Notes: generated by a model from the sequence alone, not told the origin. Positions 7,715 through 16,729 are shown, counted from the first letter of the stretch. The stretch: DNA of 64,000 nt from Planctomycetota bacterium (GCA_016235155.1 JACRLW010000044.1:1-64000); one strand, 5' to 3'. Numbers and translations: made by a program.

Positions 7715-9607
7715 ATGGAACATCACGACAAGACCGGCGGAACCGTCGAGCTGCGCGAACACGAGTTCGACGGCATCCGCGAGTACGACAACAAGCTTCC
7801 CAACTGGTGGCTCTGGACCTTCTACGGGGCCTGCATCTTCTCCTTGTTCTACTGGCTCTGGTACCACGGCTTCGCGTTCGGCGACTCGCCGAAGGCGGCG
7901 TTCGACAAGGAGTGGTCCGAACGGCAAGCGGTCGCGGTGGAGACGATGTTCACCGACGACGAATTGCGCGCGGCGAGCAAGGACGCCGGCGTCACGGCAG
8001 CGGGCAAGGCGATCTTCGACGCCAATTGCTTCGCGTGCCACTCCTCGAACGGCGGCGGCGTGCTCAACGGCGTGCCGTTGCCCGGACCCAACCTGACGGA
8101 CAACACCTGGATCCACGGCGGCGCCCCGATGAACCTGTTCACCACGGTCTGGAAGGGCGTTCCGGAGAAGGGCATGGTGACCTGGGGTCCGACGCTCGGC
8201 AAAGACCGGATCCGAAGCGTCGTTGCCTACGTCCTGATCCACCGCCATCCCGACCTCGACAGCCTCTACTGCATCAATCCCGACGGCAGCCGCAACACGA
8301 TCCACACCGCGGACGTGCACGGGCGGTTCCAGACGCGGAAGAAGATCGTCTGGTCGATCCTGATCGCGATCTGGGTCGTGCTGCCGTGGCTCGAGATCGG
8401 CGGGCGACCGGCGATCCTGATCGACATCGAACGGCGCAGCTTCTTCCTGTTCGGGGCGACGTTCAACGCGCAGGACTTCTACCTGGCGTTCTTCCTGCTC
8501 ACCGGGATCGGCATCACGCTGTTCGTGGTCAGCACGGTCTTCGGCAGGGTCTGGTGCGGCTACTCCTGTCCGCACACGGTCTTCCTCGAAGGCGTGTTCC
8601 GCCGCATCGAGCGCTGGATCGACGGCACCGCCCAGCATCGCAAGCGGCTGAAGGAGATGCCGTGGAACGCGGAGAAGCTGCGCAAGCGTGGGCTGAAGTT
8701 CACGCTCTACCTCGCCGTCTCGCTGTTCCTCTCGCACAACCTGCTGAGCTACTTCCTCGGCGCGCACGACGTCCTCGCGGCGATCGTGGGGTCGCCGACC
8801 CGGCATCCCACGGCGTTCACGTTCGTCCTGATCGCGACGGCGATCATCTTCGTGAACTTCACGTGGTTCCGCGAACAGCTCTGCATCGTGATCTGCCCCT
8901 ATGGGCGCCTGCAGGGCGTGCTCTATGACCGCGACACGATCAACGTCGCGTACGACGGCAAACGCGGCGAGCCGCGGGGTCGCTACACGGAGAGTGGTCG
9001 CGGCGACTGCATCGACTGCTTCCGTTGCGTCGCGGTCTGCCCGACGGGAATCGACATCCGCAACGGGACGCAGATGGAGTGCGTCGGCTGCGCAAACTGC
9101 GTCGACGCCTGCGACGAGGTGATGCAGAAGCTCGGGCGACCTCCCGGGCTCATCCGCTACGACTCGCAGAACGGCATCGAGACCGGGTTACGTCGGATCC
9201 TGCGTCCGCGCGTCTACCTGTATGCGTGCTTCGTCCTGGTCGGCATGGTCGTGTTCACGGTCGCCGCATTCCGCCGCACTCCCTTCGAGGCGAAGTTGCT
9301 GCGCCCGGCCGGGACGCCGTACGAGGTGTCGGAGACAAGGATCAAGAACGCGCTGCAGATCCACCTGGTCAACAAGCAGCCGTCTTCGCACGCCTTCCTG
9401 ATCGAGCCGAAGGCGCAGCCGGGGATGCGGTTCACGCTTCCGATGTCGCGCGTCGAACTGCAGTCGCTGGGCGACGTCCGCATCCCGTTGTGGGTCGAGA
9501 TCGACCGCGACGCCTGGCGCGCGGGCATCGTCGCGGAGTTCGTCGTCCGCACCGAGGACGGCGTGCTCACGCGCGAGATCGACATCGCAGTCGCCGGGCC
9601 GCGCTGA
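7715..9607 (+). CDS. CcoP-CcoG fusion: one-haem cbb3 subunit III joined to copper reductase CcoG
   Basis: The 630-residue product starts like CcoP: a FixP_N segment (YDNKLPNWWLWTFYG, about residues 20-45), then one cytochrome c domain with NCFACHSS and a candidate Met ligand in GMVTWGP. The usual second CcoP haem domain is absent. From about residue 195 it continues as nearly complete CcoG (RdxA/FixG): membrane helices with GRVWCGYSCPHT and LCIVICPYGR, a double 4Fe-4S ferredoxin segment (CIDCFRCVAVCP and CVGCANCVDAC), another helix and the C-terminal Ig-like FixG domain. CcoG reduces Cu(II) to Cu(I) for oxidase assembly. An ACGAGGA ribosome site precedes ATG 7715. No stop or frameshift separates the parts. 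Confidence 0.9.
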   Translation: MEHHDKTGGTVELREHEFDGIREYDNKLPNWWLWTFYGACIFSLFYWLWYHGFAFGDSPKAAFDKEWSERQAVAVETMFTDDELRAASKDAGVTAAGKAIFDANCFACHSSNGGGVLNGVPLPGPNLTDNTWIHGGAPMNLFTTVWKGVPEKGMVTWGPTLGKDRIRSVVAYVLIHRHPDLDSLYCINPDGSRNTIHTADVHGRFQTRKKIVWSILIAIWVVLPWLEIGGRPAILIDIERRSFFLFGATFNAQDFYLAFFLLTGIGITLFVVSTVFGRVWCGYSCPHTVFLEGVFRRIERWIDGTAQHRKRLKEMPWNAEKLRKRGLKFTLYLAVSLFLSHNLLSYFLGAHDVLAAIVGSPTRHPTAFTFVLIATAIIFVNFTWFREQLCIVICPYGRLQGVLYDRDTINVAYDGKRGEPRGRYTESGRGDCIDCFRCVAVCPTGIDIRNGTQMECVGCANCVDACDEVMQKLGRPPGLIRYDSQNGIETGLRRILRPRVYLYACFVLVGMVVFTVAAFRRTPFEAKLLRPAGTPYEVSETRIKNALQIHLVNKQPSSHAFLIEPKAQPGMRFTLPMSRVELQSLGDVRIPLWVEIDRDAWRAGIVAEFVVRTEDGVLTREIDIAVAGPR

Positions 9608-9619
9608 GTCGGAGCGACG

Positions 9620-10705
9620 TCAGCGATCGCTCCGCAGGGCGGCGACGACCGTGGCAGGGAGCCCGGCGGGATCGCGGAAGGTCGCGTAGCGCGCGGGAAG
9701 GACCTCGTCGAACGCGACGGCGATCCGCTTGGCGTCCAGCGGCTTCGCGTCGTCCTCGCGGATCAGCACGAGTGCGACCTGCCCGGGATGACGGCGGGCG
9801 ACGTCGCCGTAGATCTCCGGATCGCTCTCGAGGGCGTCGCCGATCAACACGAAGCGACGCCGCGGGAATGCGCCGAGCAACTCGTCGAGGGCGCGTCGCT
9901 TGTGGGTGCTTGGATCGGCGAGGAGTCCGACGATGTTCGACGTGGTGAACGCGAGCGAGCGCATGCGGAGCGAACCGACCGGGAATCCGGCCTCGCGCAG
10001 GAAGCTCGCATAGGGCTCGTGGAGCGGCCAGGGCGCGGCGGTCAACCAATGGAAGGCGGCGCCGTCCGCGGCGAGCTCGCGGTAGGCGTCGGCCATCCCC
10101 GGTATCGCGCGGTATTCGGCGACGATCGCGTCGCGCACGCGCGACAGCGGGTCGCCGCCGCTGCCGAGTCGCACGGTGTCGTCGACGTCGGAGACGATCG
10201 ACACGCCGTCCGGTTCGAGGCACGCGATGCGGGCGCCGAACTCGCGCAGATCGCCGTCGGGCAGCACGACGCGGACGGCGAGCGAGCCGTCGATGGTCGC
10301 CGCGTCGTCGCCTTCGACCACGACTTCCCCGGTGAACGAACCGTCTGCGCGCGAGCGGGGGAGTTCGACGCGCCGCGCGCCGATCGCGACGACGATCCGT
10401 TCGAAGCGATGGTCGTCGACGAGGAAGGGACGGAGTCGCGCGCTCGCGACCGGCCGTTCGGCGTCGCCGACGTCGAGTGCATCGAGCGCAGCGTCGAGGA
10501 TCGCGGCGCGGATGCGCGAGTCCTCCTTGGGCTGGAAGACCTGGCCGCGGACGGCGGCGCGCCATGCATCCGGCCGATCCGCGATCCGACTCGCGAAGGA
10601 GGGGAAGAGAGCGACCCGCTCGTCGGGTGCGACCGAGGACACCTGCGCGGAGACCGCGACGGCGAGCGCGAACCCGGCGGCGAGCGAGAGCGGAGCGAGC
10701 CGCAT
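9620..10705 (-). CDS. Secreted APP1-like phosphatidate phosphatase domain protein
   Basis: The 361-residue product starts with a signal sequence (MRLAPLSLAAGFALAVAVSA). Around residue 190 it has VSIVSDVDDTVR, the DxDxT phosphatase motif of the APP1/DUF2183 family in the HAD superfamily, followed by WLTAAPWPL and, further on, RRFVLIGDALESDPEIYGDVA, the second acidic motif. In yeast App1 dephosphorylates phosphatidate; bacterial members are uncharacterised and are predicted to act on phospholipids or similar phosphates. The export signal suggests a periplasmic or envelope location. It ends 12 bases from the convergent ccoPG gene. Confidence 0.85.
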   Translation of the reverse strand: MRLAPLSLAAGFALAVAVSAQVSSVAPDERVALFPSFASRIADRPDAWRAAVRGQVFQPKEDSRIRAAILDAALDALDVGDAERPVASARLRPFLVDDHRFERIVVAIGARRVELPRSRADGSFTGEVVVEGDDAATIDGSLAVRVVLPDGDLREFGARIACLEPDGVSIVSDVDDTVRLGSGGDPLSRVRDAIVAEYRAIPGMADAYRELAADGAAFHWLTAAPWPLHEPYASFLREAGFPVGSLRMRSLAFTTSNIVGLLADPSTHKRRALDELLGAFPRRRFVLIGDALESDPEIYGDVARRHPGQVALVLIREDDAKPLDAKRIAVAFDEVLPARYATFRDPAGLPATVVAALRSDR

Positions 10706-10813
10706 CGCGCCATTGTGGCCAAGGGGAGGGACTCGCCGGTCGGGCCGGTCGCTGCGCGCGGGGAATTCACCGAAGATCGCGTCGCGAGCGGTTCCTCGAC
10801 TTCGAGCGACGAC

Positions 10814-13198
10814 ATGCGGATCGAACGCGAGACCTTCGAGTGCCTGGTGCGCGACCATCACGCGGCGGTGTTCCGCTCGGCGCGGCGCATCGTGCGCGAC
10901 GACGCCGACGCGGAGGACGTGACGCAGCAGGTCTTCCTCGCCGTCCTGCGCGGGCGATGCACGCCGCCGCCGACACCGCAAGAGGCCGAGCGCGTGCTGC
11001 GTTGGCTCGCGAGTCGCCTGGCTCTGACCCGGCTCCGCGCGGGTCGCCGCCGCCGCCGGCACGAGACCGAGACCGCGAAGATGAATCCCATCACGAGCCC
11101 GACCCAGATCCCGCCCGACGAAGTCGCCGCCGTTCGTGCGGCCGTCGCCGCTCTCGATGAAGCCCATCGCACCGCGATCGTGCTGCGCTATCAGGAGGGC
11201 ATGACGCTCGCGGCGATCGCGGCGACGACCGGCTGCGCCGAGTCGACCGTGCACGAGCGCGTGCATCGGGCGATCGAAACGCTGCGCCATCGCCTTCGCG
11301 AACTCGGCTTCGCGATCACCGGCGTGAACCTCGACGCCCTGCTCCAGTCGAGCGGCGCCGCCGTCGCCGTGCCGCTCGGCTTGCAGGCGAAGCTGATCGC
11401 ATTGCCGGCGAGCCTGGCCGCGAGCCCGGCGGTCGTGAAGGGCGTCGTCGCGGTGGTGCTCGTGCTCGCCGCGGGCGGCGCGGCGTGGGGGCTCGCGCGC
11501 GGTCCGGACGAAGTCCCGAGCGGTGAGGGGATCGTGACGGCGGCCGCGGTCGCCACCGATCCGATCGCGCGGGAACCGGATCCGATGCGCACGCCGATCG
11601 AAGCGCGCGGCGCGGGCGATCCGCTTCCGAGCGTTGCGGCTCAGGACCGCGAGCGGGCGGCGATCGCGGACGCGCCGCGCGCGCAGCTCGAAGGCGTCGT
11701 GCTCCAAGTCGACGGCGAACCGCTGGAAGGAGCGACCATCGTCGCCTGGTGCCGCGAGCTGAGCCGCAAGGCCGATCCGTTCGAAGTCACGACGCGCAGC
11801 GACGCGCGCGGCCGTTTCGAACTCGCCGTCCCGATCACGAATCCCGACGGCATGCAGTGGGTCCTGCGCGCGCGCCTCGACGACTGGCTCGGCGTCTTCG
11901 CGCCCGAGGTCGTGCACGTGCGTCCGAAGGAAGTGCGTCGCGGACTCGAGGCGCGCCTGCGGCGCTGGGCGCACGACGTCGCGGGCGAGTGGCGCGCGGA
12001 CGTCGTCGTCACCGACGGTGCGGGGCGCGCGGTCGAGGGCGTGCACGTCACGGTGTTCCGCCGCCAGCGCGGCGACGACGGTGCCGAGAAGCTCACCAGC
12101 GAGACGGGAGGCACGAGCGGCGCGAACGGCACGGTCGCGCTCCTGGGTGATCACCTTGGCGAGAAGCTCGTGCGCTCGATCCCGTGGGGCAAGCCCTTCG
12201 CGCGCGGCGAACTCGCGCTCGCGATCCGCGACGCGGCCGCGGGACCGATCGCGGTGACGCTCCTCCCCGACACGCCGCTCGAGGTGTTCACCGTCGACGC
12301 CCGCAGCGGCGCGCCGCTCGCGAGGACCATGATCACGGCATCGCGCGGCGACGACAGCCTCGCCGTCGGGTCCACCGACGCCGGCGGGCGCACCGTTCTG
12401 CGCGGACTCGACGCCGGAGTCGTCACGCTCACGGGCGGGGACTTCCCGTGGTCGCGGTTTGCGCTCGACGACGTGCCACCCGGTGTGCCGGTGACGCTGC
12501 GGCTGAAGCGGCACGACGACCCGGAGTCGATCGGCCTGCACGGCGCGGAGATCCACGGGCGGATCGTCGATGCACTCACGGAAGAGCCGGTGGTTGCAGC
12601 CTTCGGCAGCGTGCAAACCTGGTGGTTGGCGGCCGACTCGACGCAGACGCGCGATGAACTGCTGCGCGAGGTGATCACGCCATCGCCCCACCAGACCGCG
12701 ATGATGGGTGACCCGCCTCCGCCGTCCGCGTCGTTCCACTTCACGACGCTGAGCCCGGGTCGCTACGCATTGATCGCGGAGGTCGACGGCTACGCGCCCG
12801 CCGCGGCCGGCCCGATCGACGTGGCGGCCGGCGGACTGGTGAAGGACGTGACCATCGCGCTCGAACGCGGCACGCGCCTCGTCGTCGACGTGCGCGGCGA
12901 GGACGGCAAACCCGTCGAAGGTGCAAACGCATGGATCAGCGCGGGCGGCGCCGACGCGGCACGGGTCGCGCGCGCGGAGGAATCCGCGCGGGCGACGGCG
13001 TCGGGCCAGCCGGAACCGGTCGGTCGCGGCAGCACGACCGATGCGAACGGCCGCGTGGTGTTCGAGCACCTGCCGAGCGGCCTCGAGATCGCGGTCCATG
13101 TCGCCCATCGCTCGCGGCGACACGGTGCGAGCGCGGCGATCGTGCTCGACGGCACGAGCCGCGAGCGCGCGATCACCGTGACGATCGCGGCGCGTTGA
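10814..13198 (+). CDS. ECF sigma factor fused to a membrane helix and carboxypeptidase-regulatory-like domains
   Basis: The 794-residue product begins with sigma region 2 (about residues 5-75, with RRIVRDDADAEDVTQQVFLAV) and region 4 (about 103-165, with LRYQEGMTLAAIAATTGCAESTVHERVHRAIETL split here over helices). A hydrophobic stretch at about 208-228 would cross the membrane. The remaining 560 residues contain several beta-sandwich modules of the carboxypeptidase-regulatory-like type (for example LEGVVLQVDGEPLEGATI and IHGRIVDALTEEPV). The layout puts the sigma domains in the cytoplasm and the repeats outside, as if the sigma factor carried its own sensor or tether. No separate anti-sigma gene is adjacent. 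Start ATG 10814 lies just before region 2. Confidence 0.85.
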   Translation: MRIERETFECLVRDHHAAVFRSARRIVRDDADAEDVTQQVFLAVLRGRCTPPPTPQEAERVLRWLASRLALTRLRAGRRRRRHETETAKMNPITSPTQIPPDEVAAVRAAVAALDEAHRTAIVLRYQEGMTLAAIAATTGCAESTVHERVHRAIETLRHRLRELGFAITGVNLDALLQSSGAAVAVPLGLQAKLIALPASLAASPAVVKGVVAVVLVLAAGGAAWGLARGPDEVPSGEGIVTAAAVATDPIAREPDPMRTPIEARGAGDPLPSVAAQDRERAAIADAPRAQLEGVVLQVDGEPLEGATIVAWCRELSRKADPFEVTTRSDARGRFELAVPITNPDGMQWVLRARLDDWLGVFAPEVVHVRPKEVRRGLEARLRRWAHDVAGEWRADVVVTDGAGRAVEGVHVTVFRRQRGDDGAEKLTSETGGTSGANGTVALLGDHLGEKLVRSIPWGKPFARGELALAIRDAAAGPIAVTLLPDTPLEVFTVDARSGAPLARTMITASRGDDSLAVGSTDAGGRTVLRGLDAGVVTLTGGDFPWSRFALDDVPPGVPVTLRLKRHDDPESIGLHGAEIHGRIVDALTEEPVVAAFGSVQTWWLAADSTQTRDELLREVITPSPHQTAMMGDPPPPSASFHFTTLSPGRYALIAEVDGYAPAAAGPIDVAAGGLVKDVTIALERGTRLVVDVRGEDGKPVEGANAWISAGGADAARVARAEESARATASGQPEPVGRGSTTDANGRVVFEHLPSGLEIAVHVAHRSRRHGASAAIVLDGTSRERAITVTIAAR

Positions 13199-13281
13199 TT
13201 CGTGGCGCCGGACCTGCGCGCTCCGTAGCGTGCGCCGCCCCGCCGCACGACAGCGTTCCCGCACGCCGGCGTCTCCGCACG

Positions 13282-13995
13282 ATGTTCGATTGGTTGTCCT
13301 CGGTGAGCTGGCCGGCCGTCGGCCAGATCATCCTCTTCGACGTGCTGCTGGGCGGCGACAACGCGGTGTTGATCGCGCTGGCGTGCCGGAAGCTGCCGCC
13401 GCGGCAGCGCCGCCTCGGCATCCTGTGGGGCGCCCTCGGCGCGATCGTGATGCGCGTGCTGCTCGTCACGGTCGCGATCGGGATGCTCGAGCAACCGGCG
13501 TTGAGCCTGATCGGCGGAGTGCTGCTCCTCTGGATCGGCGTGAAGCTGATCCTGCCCGACGACGGCAAGGAACATCAGGTCGACGGCAGCGAGAACCTGC
13601 TCGGCGCGATCAAGACGATCATCGTCGCGGACCTGGTGATGAGCTTCGACAACGTGCTCAGCATCGCGACGACGGCCGAGCGCCTGGCGCCGCCCGAGCA
13701 ACGCACCGCGCTCGTCGCGTTCGGGCTCGCCGTCAGCGTGCCCTTGATCATCGGCGGCAGCCGATTGGTGCTCTGGCTGCTCGACCGGCTGCCGATCGTG
13801 ATCTGGCTCGGCGCCGCGCTGCTCGGCTGGATCGCCGGCGAGACGATCGTCACCGACCCCCTGCTGCTCGGGAAGGACGCCGATCACTCCTGGCGCCTCG
13901 GCGCGGGACTGTCGTGCGCGGCGGTCGTCGTCGTGTTCGGCCGCATCCTCGGCCGACGCGCGAAACCCGACGACGCGGACGCCGAGGGATTGTGA
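13282..13995 (+). CDS. TerC/YjbE-family integral membrane protein
   Basis: The 237-residue product has about seven hydrophobic helices and the paired TerC motifs: LFDVLLGGDNAVLIA near residue 20 and VADLVMSFDNVLSIA near residue 117. The acidic residues in GDNA and FDN are typical of the family, which includes manganese exporters (MeeF/YkoY) and tellurite-resistance TerC; the YjbE subgroup fits the length. A metal-ion (possibly Mn) export role, perhaps for exoenzyme metalation, is inferred from family. It is followed convergently by the symporter gene three bases later. Confidence 0.88.
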   Translation: MFDWLSSVSWPAVGQIILFDVLLGGDNAVLIALACRKLPPRQRRLGILWGALGAIVMRVLLVTVAIGMLEQPALSLIGGVLLLWIGVKLILPDDGKEHQVDGSENLLGAIKTIIVADLVMSFDNVLSIATTAERLAPPEQRTALVAFGLAVSVPLIIGGSRLVLWLLDRLPIVIWLGAALLGWIAGETIVTDPLLLGKDADHSWRLGAGLSCAAVVVVFGRILGRRAKPDDADAEGL

Positions 13996-13998
13996 ACC

Positions 13999-15738
13999 TC
14001 AGGCCGCGCGCCGCGCGCGCGGGACCAGCGCGAGGACGAACCCGATGACCACGACGCCGATGCAGCCGATCGCGTTGTACCAGAGGAATCCGACCGGATA
14101 GGCCTCGCCGCCGTCGATCACGATCTTCTTCGCGTTGATGACGAAGTGCGTGAACATCGTGCACGCGAAGCCGCCGGCGAGCGCGAGCCAGCCGATCGCA
14201 CCGCGCGCGATCGGGCAGAGCCAGCCGAGCAGGAAGACGCCGAACAACGAGCCGTAGAACATCGAGCCGATGATGTTGACGGCTTCGATCATCGGACCGA
14301 GCGACGCGACGTAGTACGCGCTCACGGTCGCGAACAGTCCCCAGAACAGCGTCGCCCAGCGGGTGAGGGTGACCACGCGCCGCGGGTCGACTTCCTGGTG
14401 GCGCCGTGCCCACAGGTCCATCACGCTCGACGTCGCCAGCGAGTTGAGCTGCGCATCCAGGCTCGACATCGCGGCGATGAAGATCGCGGCGACGACGAGC
14501 CCGAGCATCCCGATCGGGAACATGCGCAGGAAGAACCACGGGTAGATGAAGTCGCCGTCACCGCCGGCCGAACCGGTCACCGCCTGGTGCAGCTTCACCG
14601 CCTGGCTCTTGATGCCGGCGACCTGGGCGTTGCCCGCGCGCAGGGCCTCGACCGCTGCTTCACCGCCGGGGGTGCCGTCGTTCTTCACGAACCCGAGCGC
14701 CGCTTCGCGACGCTGCGCGTGTGCGTCGGCGAAGTCCGACTTCAGGTCCTCCCAGCGCGCGCGCGTCTCCGCCGGTGCGGTTGCGATCGCCGTCTCCATC
14801 GCCTCGGCGCGGAAGAAGATCGGCGTGTCCTCGAACATGCAGAACACGTAGATCAGGGCACCGAGCAGCAGGATCGCGAACTGCATCGGCACCTTCACGA
14901 ATGCCGAGAGCAACAGGCTGCCGCGACTGTGGTCGACGTTCTTGCCGGCGAGATAGCGCTGGACCTGGCTCTGGTCGGCGCCGAAGTAGCCGAGGAAGAA
15001 GAACAGCCCGGCGAAGAGCGCCGTGACCAGGTTGTACTTGTCGGCGAGGGTGTGCTGGACGTCCGGCGCGACGTGGATCGCCTCGAGCCGATTCGACGCT
15101 CCCGCGATCGACAGGGCGTCGATCAGCCCGACGTCGGCGGGCAGGCGGGTGATCACGATCCACAGGCTCACGCCGATCGCGAGGAACATCACCGCCATCT
15201 GCTTGACGTCGGTGAAGATCACCGCCGCATTGCCGCCGAAAACCGTGTAGGCGACGGAGATGCCGCCCATCGCGAGGATCGCGACCGACTGTGGGATGCC
15301 TAGGACGACGTCCAGCACGATGCTCGGCGCGTAGAGCGCGGTGCCCACCGCGAGGCCGCGCGAGATCAGGAACAGGGCGCTCGCGAGGATGCGGGTCGTG
15401 CCGTCGAAGCGCCGTTCGAGGTACTCGTAGGCCGTGTAGACCCGCGCCCGCGTGAACCAGGGAACGATCGTCGCGCACAGGATCACCATCGCGAACGGCA
15501 GCGCCAGGTAGACGTGCAGCCAGCGCAGGCCGTGCTCGTAGCCGTGACCGGTGATCGAGATCATGGTCGTGGCGCTGGCCTGCGTGGCCATCACCGACAG
15601 ACCGATCGCCCACCACTTCACGTTGCGCCCGGCGAGGAGGAAACCCTCGAGGTCCTTCGCTCCCGCGCCGCGGCGCACGCCGTCCCAGATCACCAGGGCC
15701 GGCAGGATCACGACGAGGACCCAGTCGATCGCGTGCAT
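13999..15738 (-). CDS. Sodium:solute symporter (SSS family)
   Basis: The 579-residue product has about 13-14 membrane segments and starts MHAIDWVLVVILPALVIWDGVRR. The GRNVKWWAIGLSVMATQASATT stretch (split over residues 38-60) and the FFLGYFGADQSQVQRYLAGK stretch are typical of SSS transporters of the NIS/sialic acid branch, which couple sodium entry to uptake of sugars, organic acids or iodide-like anions. A hydrophilic loop of about 90 residues sits near residues 310-400. Substrate cannot be read from sequence. Its ATG follows directly after the stop of a tiny upstream gene (TGAATG), so the two are likely coupled. Confidence 0.9.
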   Translation of the reverse strand: MHAIDWVLVVILPALVIWDGVRRGAGAKDLEGFLLAGRNVKWWAIGLSVMATQASATTMISITGHGYEHGLRWLHVYLALPFAMVILCATIVPWFTRARVYTAYEYLERRFDGTTRILASALFLISRGLAVGTALYAPSIVLDVVLGIPQSVAILAMGGISVAYTVFGGNAAVIFTDVKQMAVMFLAIGVSLWIVITRLPADVGLIDALSIAGASNRLEAIHVAPDVQHTLADKYNLVTALFAGLFFFLGYFGADQSQVQRYLAGKNVDHSRGSLLLSAFVKVPMQFAILLLGALIYVFCMFEDTPIFFRAEAMETAIATAPAETRARWEDLKSDFADAHAQRREAALGFVKNDGTPGGEAAVEALRAGNAQVAGIKSQAVKLHQAVTGSAGGDGDFIYPWFFLRMFPIGMLGLVVAAIFIAAMSSLDAQLNSLATSSVMDLWARRHQEVDPRRVVTLTRWATLFWGLFATVSAYYVASLGPMIEAVNIIGSMFYGSLFGVFLLGWLCPIARGAIGWLALAGGFACTMFTHFVINAKKIVIDGGEAYPVGFLWYNAIGCIGVVVIGFVLALVPRARRAA

Positions 15739-15858
15739 TCAGTACGCGAAGGCGGCGGTGAAGACCCAGAGGAGGGCGATGGTGAGGACGCCCCAGGCGA
15801 CCGTGATCGCGTAGACCGGCGCCCAGCGGGTCGCGTTTGGTTCGGGTTCGATCGTCAT
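15739..15858 (-). CDS. Tiny membrane protein coupled to the symporter gene
   Basis: This 39-residue product (starting MTIEPEPNATRWAPVYAI) has one C-terminal membrane helix and ends immediately before the ATG of the SSS symporter. Adjacent stop and start plus a single helix suggest a small partner or leader of the transporter, like the small helper proteins known for some symporters. It is too short for any family call. The start at 15858 is the only Met before the helix. Confidence 0.55.
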   Translation of the reverse strand: MTIEPEPNATRWAPVYAITVAWGVLTIALLWVFTAAFAY

Positions 15859-15923
15859 GGTCGCGGGGCGGGAGGTTAGCCGCGGCGGTCCGCGATCGGG
15901 AACGATCCACGCCATCGTGATCG

Positions 15924-15953
15924 TTGCGCCGTCGAAGTCCCGCTCCGTAGACT
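15924..15953 (+). promoter_or_regulatory. Candidate promoter of the V-ATPase operon
   Basis: TTGCGC (15924-15929) and TAGACT (15948-15953) are 18 bases apart and resemble sigma-70 -35 and -10 boxes. They would start transcription near 15960 and give a leader of about 107 bases before the first V-ATPase gene. The tRNA-Asp gene has a similar pair (TTGCAA, TAGCCT). This is pattern recognition only. Confidence 0.4.
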
Positions 15954-15984
15954 CGCAATTCCCCTCGGGGGGCGGCGGTTTGGT

Positions 15985-16013
15985 TCGGACCTGTGCACGG
16001 GTCCGACCCGTGC
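15985..16013 (+). promoter_or_regulatory. Two mutually exclusive hairpins in the V-ATPase leader
   Basis: Hairpin A pairs TCGGACC (15985-15991) with GGTCCGA (16000-16006). Hairpin B pairs GCACGGGT (15995-16002) with ACCCGTGC (16006-16013) with a three-base loop. Both stems are perfect and share bases 16000-16002 and 16006, so only one can form at a time. No T-run follows, so this is not a standard terminator. Whether it controls expression is unknown. Confidence 0.45.
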
Positions 16014-16066
16014 CCCGTCCCACTCCCTCTCGTCCTGTCCACCGGGCGTCCAAGCGCCGGTCGTCC

Positions 16067-16729
16067 ATGTCCGATCAGGTCCAACATCTCATCGATCGCA
16101 TCCGCAAGGACGCCGTCTCGGCCGCCGAGCAGCAGGCCGGGACGATCCTCGCAGAGGCGCGCGCCCGCGCGGAGCGGATCGTCGCCGAAGCCGATGCGAA
16201 GGCCGCAGCGACCGTGCGGGCGGCCGAACAACAGGGCAAGGAGTTCGCCGAGCGCGGGGAGCGCGGCCTGCAGCACGCGGCTCGCGACCTCCTGATCGCG
16301 GTCGGACAGGCCGTCGAGCGGATCGTGAAGCAGCTCGTCACCGACCGCGCGCACGACGCGCTGAAGGTCGAAGTGGTCGAGCAGATGCTGATTCGTCTCG
16401 CCGACGGCTTCGCGCGCAACGGCGTTTCGGAGGGGCAGATCGACATCCTGATCAGCGCCGCGGACCGCGAGCCGCTGGTCCGCTTCGTGATGACCGAGCT
16501 GCGGAAGCGGCTCGAGCAGGGCGTCGACCTGAAGGTCGACCCGCGCCTGGATCGCGGCTTCCGCATCTCCTACGCGAAGGGTGCGATCCACCACGACTTC
16601 ACTCCGAAGGCCGTGGCCGAGGCCCTGGCGCGGTTCGTCAGCCCGCAACTGGCGGACGTCGTGATGAAAGCGGCCCTCGATCCTCGCAGCGACGCGCGCA
16701 GTGACGCCCGCGGTGGCGGCAAGACGTGA
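16067..16729 (+). CDS. atpE: V-type ATPase subunit E
   Basis: The 220-residue product is first in the V-ATPase operon. The N-terminal half is a charged Ala/Glu/Arg-rich helix (EQQAGTILAEARARAER onward) that would form the peripheral stalk coiled coil; the C-terminal half contains the folded domain that binds the A/B headpiece (FRISYAKGAIHHDFTPKAV). It acts as stator. The start ATG 16067 opens directly on the coiled coil. The stop overlaps the next GTG start. Confidence 0.88.
   Translation: MSDQVQHLIDRIRKDAVSAAEQQAGTILAEARARAERIVAEADAKAAATVRAAEQQGKEFAERGERGLQHAARDLLIAVGQAVERIVKQLVTDRAHDALKVEVVEQMLIRLADGFARNGVSEGQIDILISAADREPLVRFVMTELRKRLEQGVDLKVDPRLDRGFRISYAKGAIHHDFTPKAVAEALARFVSPQLADVVMKAALDPRSDARSDARGGGKT

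Noticed and set aside
7715-8300. Second haem c site in the CcoP part
   Set aside because: Only one CxxCH (NCFACHSS) is present; the later CIN and CGYSC cysteines lack the histidine and belong to the CcoG part.
13195-13231. Sigma-70 promoter for the TerC gene
   Set aside because: TTGATT and TAGCGT are 25 bases apart, too far for a standard promoter.
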